Assembly: GCA_024195585.1 (NCBI GenBank)
Contig: SWBL01000108.1
Location: 62,001-126,000, forward strand
Origin: Aureobasidium sp. EXF-3400
Lineage: Eukaryota > Ascomycota > Dothideomycetes > Dothideales > Saccotheciaceae
Reading direction: 5' to 3'
Length of the DNA: 64,000 nucleotides
Program-made: the position numbers and the translations under genes
Shown: positions 53,825-61,429 of the stretch, one piece after another
Numbering within the stretch: position 1 is the stretch's first letter
How the letters are laid out: the number at the start of each line of letters is the position of its first letter
Notes under the pieces: generated by a model
The model's input: only the letters and a program-made list of their open reading frames with translations
What the model was told of the DNA's origin: nothing
The model's database searches: none

Positions 53825-53925
53825 TGCTTAAACACATGCCTCCACAACACGAACTATGCCAACAAGGGCGATGCTGATTTTTACTGCCAGAATGAGGAGC
53901 TGATTGATAATGTTTGTCCCTCATT
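53825..53925 (+). pseudogene. Broken CFEM-domain fragment
   Basis: The translation CLNTCLHNTNYANKGDAD, then FYCQNEELIDNV, matches the CFEM core of the wall protein encoded at 58590-58690 (CLNTYLHNTNCSSNADAD, CYCKDEDFINSV) residue for residue in most positions. DNA identity is obvious too, for example around CTCCACAACAC. Two domain cysteines are replaced (C to Y, C to F), similarity ends at about 53925, and no signal peptide, flanking Ser/Thr region or anchor is attached. It is best read as a dead partial duplicate of the gene 3.5 kb downstream or of another CFEM gene. Confidence 0.65.
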
Positions 53926-54299
53926 TATTCAACAGATGGATATCGGGAAGAATCAATCTCATTTTTTGAATTCCCATTTTCGCAGGTCGAAGCAGTGCAC
54001 AGCGTATGTCAAGGTTCATACTGCCAACAGTTTCGAATCGGATGTATTATAAACCAAAGAGGTAGATACTTAACCGTACCCATCAGATGGAAAACCCGCA
54101 GCGACAACATGCCCTTGAACGTGAAATTCAAAAACTTTGACAGTGTTGCGGTAAATCGAGCAAAGACCCTTGAAAGTTTATCTCTCAACAGGTCTCATTT
54201 TGAGAAAAGTCTACATTGCTACATGGACTTACTAAGGCCTACTAGGGAGCTGGGCGACACACCTAGCTCTTTCGGCGCATACGACCATCAAGAATGTAT
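53926..54299. other. Gap between two relics
   Basis: AT-richer than neighbouring genes. An open frame continues to 54052 but has lost similarity to CFEM. Nothing else is recognised. Confidence 0.45.
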
Positions 54300-54733
54300 G
54301 GGACTCCTTCTAAAGCTAACAAGATTTGTGACAGGCTTACTGCAATGCTTAAGAATGACGACGAGGAACTCAAGAGCCGCAGACCGAATGACTGGCGCGA
54401 CCTCCAGCTGGTCTGGACTGAGGTATATATTCGCGAGCACTAGGCGGAGCTTGCAGAGATTAGAATGAAGCCGAGCTGACAGAGGAAGAGGAAGTAGATG
54501 ACGAAGTCGCCGAGGGTGAGCTGGGACAGCAGACATACTCAGACGAAGCCGAGAAGGGGACGAAGTCGACAAGAGCCAAGACGGAGACGGAAGTTCCTGA
54601 TGAGATTGTCAAGACTGAGGTCGAGGCGGATGTCAAGCAAGAGGCCGTTCTGTCTCCAACTACGCTTGCTACGTTGGTCGAGCAGGCCGGCGTGGACTAC
54701 AATGCCAAAGCTCGCACTGTATCAAGGCTCTAG
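54300..54733 (+). pseudogene. Decayed gene for a charged protein (C)
   Basis: One frame reads as ordinary protein (KICDRLTAMLKNDDEELKSR, then NDWRDLQLVWTEVYIREH), meets a TAG at 54451-54453, and continues as AELAEIR. After a one-base shift the coding character goes on in another frame (AELTEEEEVDDEVAEGELGQ, later KTEVEADVKQEAV and TTLATLVEQAGVDYNAKA) to a TAG at 54731. The stop could be removed only by a 21-base GT-AG intron, which is too short for this genome. The acidic, K/E-rich style resembles decayed gene A, but no alignment is claimed. Product unknown. Confidence 0.45.
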
Positions 54734-57366
54734 AGGCAGAGAAAATAACGCAACCTAACACCAGAGGTGATACGAACGTATCCAGTAAAAAGTTAGTGCG
54801 TATTCTCACACCTAAAATCGCATGCGTAATTAACGGCACGGTGCCTTGTCGAGACTTCACAAGATCCAAAGCCTGTCAGTAGAACATTTCGAGGTCTTCA
54901 AATGCTACGTCCGTAACATTGAGAACTAGAACTGTTGACCTTTGGTTGCAGACACCTGGGATATGGTCTTGACAGAAGCGAGAGCGAGGCAAACAGCCAT
55001 CATGCCGTGTTTGTATCTTCCGGATCTGATGTTCGCGTGGCGGCATTCGCGGCTGTCCAGTTTCAAATCATTCAGATCCTGCTGTCGTTCGACCGTCGAC
55101 TGAATTAGAATTGAAGCAGACAGTGCGTTGCTGATCATGGATATGTTTTTTTTTCTGCTGCTGTGAGCCAGTCTCAATGATACCTTAGTCGGTCGAATTG
55201 AAGAATGGTGAAACAAGATACATCTATGACAGACATTGACGACAGACTCTGGCTTTGGCTAGAGGCTTCGCTCGCCAAAGCAGTATGTCCGTGTCTCCAC
55301 TAGGTCGTGGTATGGATGTGGCTTGTCTTCGTTTGGGACAAAGACGCGAGTGAAAACATTTGCTAGAGACGGGATCGAATAGGGCAAGGGCAAGATCGAT
55401 ATACCCTTTCTACCGCAACTATCGGTGAGAAGTCTAGATGGCCAGAGCTTTACGAGAGCAGAAGTCGGGAGAGCGGAATGGCGGGAGGTGCATGGATCCA
55501 GCACCTACCTAAGCGGATCATCGCGAACCTGATACGTGGGGTGATGGCCGGCGCCCAATCGAGCAGGTCTGTAGGTATTGGCGAGACCTAGAAGTGCAAA
55601 GAAGCGCGATGCAAAGTGATTCAGGAACTTCAACCGACCAATAGATTAATTCGGCCGAGTGATCAGAAATGCAGACTCCGCAGATGAAGGTCGAGGTCTA
55701 GTAAGACATGAGAGATTTGACGCCGAGTCGGTATGCTCGTCCAAGACGGATAGAGATTCGACTGTTCTATTGGCCTCCAGACTTGACAGGTCTTGTGATA
55801 GTAAAGATTCCGACAGACCCGTATACTGAGTCCACTGTCTATGTCGCCATGTGTCGGCCTCGTGCTCGGTCGTCGGCGGGTGAAGCCTTCCTCATACAGC
55901 CGCTCTATTGTTTCGGGTGATTCGAAAATAGTACGCGATTTCTCTTAACTCTAAGCTGTACCGTCAGCATTTCCTTCGAACTTTGTTATGGAGAGCGATG
56001 AGGGCATGTTTCAATCTGATCCGAGGATGCTCTCAGATTTGGGATTCTGTGTTTCGAAACCAATGCCAAGCCACGACTTTGGGAGGCCAGCGTTTCGGAC
56101 AAGCACGCCTCCAACGTTCTTCCTCCCTCATCTGGCGGATAAACAGACACCGAGCACAGCTGCAGAGACTCAATGTATACTCTACCTAGCCGTGGGCTCT
56201 CTCCGTGAGATACATCATGCTGAATTCTCTGGGATTGGACCGGCTGTTCGTATATCGTGTAGGAGATCGATGCATCCATAGTAAGCAAAGAAGCCCCTGA
56301 TCTGCAAGACGACTCGCTTGACCCGGAAAGGGTCTCTCGGGTCCACATACCAAATCGACAGACCTCGTGGTTGGCTTCCGAAGTGAATCAAGCGCTTCGC
56401 GAACAAGACCTGAATAAGCACTGCCACAATAGTAGTGTCTCAATTGAGCGAGTTGATAATTAAGATGAAATCACTACTGGATCGAAGAGGCTGGGAAGCG
56501 CTCGACTCAGAGGCGCTCGAGCTTGGACCAGAACAGTGGGCGTCTCGCTCGGTGCAGCCGTGAACAGATCGCAGCTGCCTCTTTACGTTTTGCAAAAACG
56601 TTGACGGAGATGCATGCCTGTTGAACTCTTGTTCTGACCACATACGGTGTATACAGGCAAGAGAACATAGCAAGATATGCGCGACGAAGACCATCGTCTA
56701 CAGATCTACCGGCAGTCGATATACAATCATTCGCCAGCGACGCAAATAGCAGCGGATGATTTGCCCTAGTCCAGAATGCTGTCTCCCGGAATTAACAGTA
56801 AACAGGGCATCATAATTTCTCTTGATTGAAGGACTTCCAGACAGAGACATGCGGACTATGGGACGAACGGATCCGGCTGAGTCTGAAACAAATCGCATCA
56901 GTATCCACGAGGAAGACCTTCTCCGGTGAACGATCTCCCGCTTCTTCGACAACTCCACATGAAACGCCGGCTGCAGCCTGCCCCGTATTCTATGACTTGG
57001 TACCTGCATTAGACTGGACCTTGGTGGCGGTCATGCTCGGTTTATGGCTTACTTGGTTGACTACTGATGGCCAAACATGCGACAGCAGCGCATCGCGCTC
57101 GTGCCATGTCACACTGACTCTACATCTGATATTCCATGCTACCCAGTAGATTGAAGAGGCGAAATGTCTATAAGGTATGGACATGTCCCTCCAACACTGA
57201 CTGTTTCTGCTCATTCAGTCTTCCTTCTTTTCGTATCCAACCCATTCTTTCTTTGTTGGAGAGTCAGAGTCGTTCGTTTTCTCTACTCCCTTGTCTTTTC
57301 CACTACATACCACGGCAGCTTCCTGTCAATCTTATTATTTCCCTCTATAATCGTTAGACCAAAGCT
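54734..57366. other. Gene-poor stretch, 2.6 kb
   Basis: No conserved frame, RNA gene or complete transposon is recognised on either strand. Short open frames on both strands at 55986-56443 and 56698-57009 have no motifs. Together with the two relics to the left, this is the least gene-like part of the window. The final 200 bases are the pyrimidine-rich leader and promoter of the CFEM wall-protein gene. Confidence 0.5.
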
Positions 57367-60300
57367 ATGCAGCTCACATCCGCCACTCTCCTTGTGGCCG
57401 GCCTTGCCGTCCAGCAGGCCTCTGCTACTTTCCCCTGGTTGATTGATGCCGGTAAATTCAGCACTTGCAGCAACACCGACACTACATGTTCGACCGAGCA
57501 GCACAAGGGCTACGACTGGACCGGCCTCAACATTGGCACCCCCGTCACTAGCTACGGCGCCAACACCTTCTCTGGTGGCTGGACTTGCAACAGCATCAAG
57601 TCAAAGCGTGATGAGCTGACCAAGCGCACCTTCAACTCAAAGTGCGTCTCTGGTAAGCTTCCCTCAAGAGGCTCTTCTGGCTTCTCATCCAACAACGGCG
57701 CTGGTAGCCTTTCTATTGGATGCAGCGGCGAGAAGAACAAGTTCTCTATCTCCGAGATGCATATCTCCTCCACCTACAACACCAACGTTGACTGCCACTA
57801 CAACATGCCTGACGGCTCTGTCTGCAAGCACAGCGTTCCTTGCAACGCTGGTGGTTCCGTCGTCAAGAACACCCAGTGTGGTGGTGCCATTTCGGTCTCC
57901 TTCTCTCACGGCAAGCCCAGCTCTGGCAACTCAAACAAGGGTGATTGCAACCTCAACATCCACTCCGTTGGCTTCGCTTGCGGCTCTGGCTCGTCTTCCA
58001 CTACTGGTGTTTCTCTTCCCTCTTCGATCGCCACTCCATTGTCTTCGGCCGTCTACGTTTCTTCTGAATTCGTGTCTTTCAGCACTGCCTCGCCCGAGAC
58101 CACATCTTCTGAGCTGAGCCCAGAGACCACTTCCGCCGAGTTGCCTTCCACCACCCCTTCATCTGCCAACACTGTCATCGTCTCGAGCGGTGAAATCGTG
58201 GTCCCTGGTACCTCGGTTCCTTTCCCCACTGGTGCCCAGAACCAGACTACTGCTCAGCCTACTGTTGATAGCAGTGCCGTCTATGTTCCCACCAGCTCGG
58301 AAGTTTCTCCTGCTCAGTCTTCGGCCTCTTCAACTATTGTTTCTTCAGTTGGCACTGGTATCTACCCATCGATTCCCGTTGGCACTGGATCATCTCCTTC
58401 TAGCAGCGCCGTTGTCCCCGTCGGTACTGGATCTTCTCCTTCGAGCAGCGTTGTCGTTCCCGTTGGCACCGGCTCTTTCCCCTCTGCCAGCACTGGCGTC
58501 TACGCTAACAGCACCATTGTCTCGTCTGCCACCACCTCATCTGCTAGCAGCCCCATCCCTTCGGCCGATTGCCCAGGAACTGTCCCCTCATGCCTTAACA
58601 CATACCTCCACAACACCAACTGCTCCAGCAACGCCGATGCCGACTGCTACTGCAAGGATGAGGACTTCATCAACAGTGTCTACCAGTGCATTGATGCTTA
58701 CGGTGGTTCCGATGAGAACGTTTCTCAGGCTATGTCCTACATGGTCGGCATCTGCGCCAAGGCCATTCCCTCCAACCCTGCCATCATCACTGCTGTCCCT
58801 TCGACCATCGACATCCAGCCTACCTCATCGACTGTCAACGCTGTCACCGGCTCCCTGAGCTCTGCTGTTCCCGTTGCCTCCTCGGATGTTCCTGCCGGTT
58901 CTTTGACCTCAGATGTTCCTGCCAGCTCTGCCACTGACTCGATCGTTTACGTTACCGACGTCGTCAAGAGCACCTTGACAACATGTCCGATTGGAGCGAC
59001 AATTTCGACTGCTGGCTCCACAACAGTCCTGACTGCACCTTCTGTTATCGCTACTGAGATCACCACCGAGTCGACCATCACTGCCTCGATCATCTCTTCT
59101 ATCACTGGTGCTCTTCCTTCTGGCGAGTCTGCTTACGAGACCTCGCCCGTCGAGACTTCAGCTGGCCAGGCCTCTCCTTCCGAGACCGCCCCTGTCGAGA
59201 CGTCATCCGCATCTGTTCACGTCCAGGTTCCCGTAACTGTTACCTTGTTCAGCACTCAGATTGCCACCATCACCTCGTGTGCCCCTGAAGTTACAAACTG
59301 CCCTGCTCGCGAGTCGACAACTCTCGTCCCCACTGCCAGCTCTGTCAGCAGCATCTGGATCCCTGTCACCTCTGCTCAAGAGACTTCTCCCTCAGAGACC
59401 TCCCCTGTCGAGACTTCTCCCGCTGAGAGCGTCCCTGCTGCTTCCTCGGGTGTTTACTCTGGTATTGTCTCCACTGCTGTCCAGGTTCCTACCGGCTCCA
59501 GCCCGGCCTCCTCCGCACAAGAGACTTCGCCCGTCCAGAACACCTCCGCCCAAGAGTCTTCCCCTGTCGAGACTGCTCCTGCAGTTTCTTCCAGTGTCTC
59601 TTCCGGTGTCGTCTCATCCGCTGCTGAGCTCCCCTCACCCTCAAGCCCTGCATCTTCTGCCGCTTTCGAGACCTCGCCTGCCGAGACCACCCCTGCAGTT
59701 TCCAGCGCTCCTTCGGTTCCCAAGACTGTTACTCTCTTCAGCACCAAGATCGATACCATCACTAGCTGCGCTGAGGATGTTACAAACTGCCCGGCCATCA
59801 CCAAGACCTCTTTGATCGCAACTGGTGTCACTACCGCACCCTCTGCCTACGAGACTGGTGCTGTTCCCGCTTCCTCCGCACCCGCTGTCCCTGAGGTTCA
59901 GAGCACTGTTATCATCACCGATGTTGTCAAGACTACCATCACCACATGTCCGATCGGAGCCACAATTTCGACTGCCGGATCTACCACCGTTTTGACCGCT
60001 CCTAGCGTTATCACTTCTCAGATCACCATCAAGAGCACTATCTCGACTACTGTCCCTGCCCAGACCCAGACTGTTGTCTCGCCCGAGTCTTCTTCGGCTG
60101 ATGCTGTTATGCCCTCGTCCGTCACCAGCGCTCCTGCAGTTCCCGCAGCTCCCAAGACTTTGACCATCTACTCTTCGGTCGTGGCTACCATCACCTCATG
60201 TGCTGCCGACGTTACCAACTGCCCCGCATCTTCCACAGTCATATCGACTTCTTTCTACGCCGTCGGTACCACCGTCTCAGAGGCTTCCAGCGTTCCTGCT

Positions 60301-60816
60301 ATCACTGGCTCTGAGATTGCACCTGCCACCACTGCGCCTGCAGTTGTTCCCAGCACTCCCGTCCAGCCCATGACTACTATCACCTACTCTTCTGAGCTTG
60401 TCGTTCCTGCCACCTACACTGCTGGTGAATCTCAGGGCGCCACCATCCCCAACTCGAAGACCACCTCGACCATCCACAGAACTCTTACCGTTCCTCAGGT
60501 CCAGTTCATCACTGCAACTGTCAGCGGCAAGCCTACTGTCGGTCTCACTTACCCCTCGGCTGTCCCTGCCACCACCACCCCTGAGGCCGTCCCTACCAGC
60601 CCTATTGCCGATGCTGCCACCCCCGCTGTTTCTGCACCTGCAGTTTCTGCCGCCAGCTCTGGCTTCGCTCCCAAGTCTTCCACTCTGGCCAGCACCTACA
60701 ACGTCCCTGCTAAGCCGACCGGTAGCCCTATCTCCTACACCGGAGCTGGCACCAAGGTCAGCGGCTCTTTCGCCGCCTTTGCCCTTGCCGCCGTCGCTGC
60801 AATCTTTGTTCTGTAA
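57367..60816 (+). CDS. GPI-anchored CFEM cell-wall protein with Ser/Thr-rich repeats
   Basis: Intronless, 1149 residues. The signal peptide MQLTSATLLVAGLAVQQASA is followed by a Cys-containing domain of about 190 residues (WTGLNIGTPVTSYGANTFSG, IGCSGEKNKFSISEMHISS). A Ser/Thr/Pro-rich stalk comes next, then a CFEM domain near residues 400-465 (CPGTVPSCLNTYLHNTNC, DADCYCKDEDF). Only seven CFEM cysteines are visible; the one expected after QCIDAY is glycine. The Asp before DCYC, which binds haem iron in CFEM proteins, is kept. The long C-terminal half has two kinds of repeated cassette. The end GSFAAFALAAVAAIFVL is a GPI-anchor signal. A role in the wall, adhesion or haem capture is inferred from the family. 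Confidence 0.88.
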   Translation: MQLTSATLLVAGLAVQQASATFPWLIDAGKFSTCSNTDTTCSTEQHKGYDWTGLNIGTPVTSYGANTFSGGWTCNSIKSKRDELTKRTFNSKCVSGKLPSRGSSGFSSNNGAGSLSIGCSGEKNKFSISEMHISSTYNTNVDCHYNMPDGSVCKHSVPCNAGGSVVKNTQCGGAISVSFSHGKPSSGNSNKGDCNLNIHSVGFACGSGSSSTTGVSLPSSIATPLSSAVYVSSEFVSFSTASPETTSSELSPETTSAELPSTTPSSANTVIVSSGEIVVPGTSVPFPTGAQNQTTAQPTVDSSAVYVPTSSEVSPAQSSASSTIVSSVGTGIYPSIPVGTGSSPSSSAVVPVGTGSSPSSSVVVPVGTGSFPSASTGVYANSTIVSSATTSSASSPIPSADCPGTVPSCLNTYLHNTNCSSNADADCYCKDEDFINSVYQCIDAYGGSDENVSQAMSYMVGICAKAIPSNPAIITAVPSTIDIQPTSSTVNAVTGSLSSAVPVASSDVPAGSLTSDVPASSATDSIVYVTDVVKSTLTTCPIGATISTAGSTTVLTAPSVIATEITTESTITASIISSITGALPSGESAYETSPVETSAGQASPSETAPVETSSASVHVQVPVTVTLFSTQIATITSCAPEVTNCPARESTTLVPTASSVSSIWIPVTSAQETSPSETSPVETSPAESVPAASSGVYSGIVSTAVQVPTGSSPASSAQETSPVQNTSAQESSPVETAPAVSSSVSSGVVSSAAELPSPSSPASSAAFETSPAETTPAVSSAPSVPKTVTLFSTKIDTITSCAEDVTNCPAITKTSLIATGVTTAPSAYETGAVPASSAPAVPEVQSTVIITDVVKTTITTCPIGATISTAGSTTVLTAPSVITSQITIKSTISTTVPAQTQTVVSPESSSADAVMPSSVTSAPAVPAAPKTLTIYSSVVATITSCAADVTNCPASSTVISTSFYAVGTTVSEASSVPAITGSEIAPATTAPAVVPSTPVQPMTTITYSSELVVPATYTAGESQGATIPNSKTTSTIHRTLTVPQVQFITATVSGKPTVGLTYPSAVPATTTPEAVPTSPIADAATPAVSAPAVSAASSGFAPKSSTLASTYNVPAKPTGSPISYTGAGTKVSGSFAAFALAAVAAIFVL
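58378..58503 (+). repeat. Three 42-base in-frame tandem repeats
   Basis: Three consecutive 14-residue units (VGTGSSPSSSAVVP, VGTGSSPSSSVVVP, VGTGSFPSASTGVY) lie in the stalk before the CFEM domain. Units 1 and 2 are nearly identical in protein but differ at synonymous bases, so the array is not brand new. Confidence 0.75.
58945..60250 (+). repeat. Dispersed cysteine-containing cassettes in the CFEM protein
   Basis: Cassette type 1 (TDVVKSTLTTCPIGATISTA, then GSTTVLTAPSV) occurs at about 58945-59080 and again at about 59905-60045. Type 2 (VTLFSTQIATITSCAPEVTN, then CPA) occurs at about 59235-59320, 59725-59810 and, as LTIYSSVVATITSC, at about 60155-60240. Each has one or two cysteines inside a Ser/Thr-rich sea, suggesting regularly spaced disulfide-bonded modules like those of other fungal wall proteins. 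Confidence 0.7.
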
Positions 60817-61429
60817 ATTCTAGAGCATTTTGCATAAACTTGTACAAAAAATGATTTCCTTTCTCAAAGAGTTCAGAGAAGCAAAAGATGTAAGGAGGAT
60901 GTAATGGATGGAGTAGCCCGAAAAAACGCGCTTAATCGTCTCCGGTCTGGTATTGAAGAATGAAATGTATAGCGTTTGTTTTTAGCTCTCACGCTCTGTT
61001 TCATAAGCAGAAGACGTTTCCCTTTTCTTTTCACGACTTTCCTTAAACAGTACGCCTAGATAGCGGCATTTATTTCCTATTATCAAAACAAGTCAACAAT
61101 CTGACATTTTCAAAGAAATTTCAAGTGCAGCGCGTGTGAGGATATTGCTTTAGAAAAGAGTTTTGATTGTTGGGTGTTCAAGAGGACAATATTGACGGAA
61201 CATGAAGCGAGACTCCGAATTACTTTTGATCTAGCTGCTGAACACTGCTTGATAGAAAGCGAAGTCTGGTTCGTACCTTTTCAAAAGGTAAACGTCCATC
61301 GTTATATCATGTCTCCATTATCCGGATTCATCGAGCCTATCTTTCCCTCCCCGATATCTGGTGTGATTTTGAGTTCCCTCTTTCCCCCAGCAAACTCGCT
61401 TTTCTCGATTGCATTCTCATCTTACTGCC
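60817..61429. other. Intergenic, convergent 3' ends, 0.6 kb
   Basis: AT-rich 3' flanks of the CFEM gene and the RdRP gene. No coding signal. Confidence 0.6.

Noticed and set aside
54433..54453. A 21-base GT-AG segment that would remove the stop in relic C
   Set aside because: Introns in this window are at least about 45 bases; 21 bases is too short to be spliced, and a frameshift remains downstream.
55986..56443. Short open frames on both strands that might be a HET-domain remnant
   Set aside because: No HET motif could be aligned in any frame; the resemblance was only in length and composition.
58190..58858. Leu/Pro/Ser-rich frame of 222 residues within the CFEM gene, and similar frames at 59261 and 60398
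   Set aside because: They are +1/+2 shadows produced by the Ser/Thr codon repeats of the CFEM protein.
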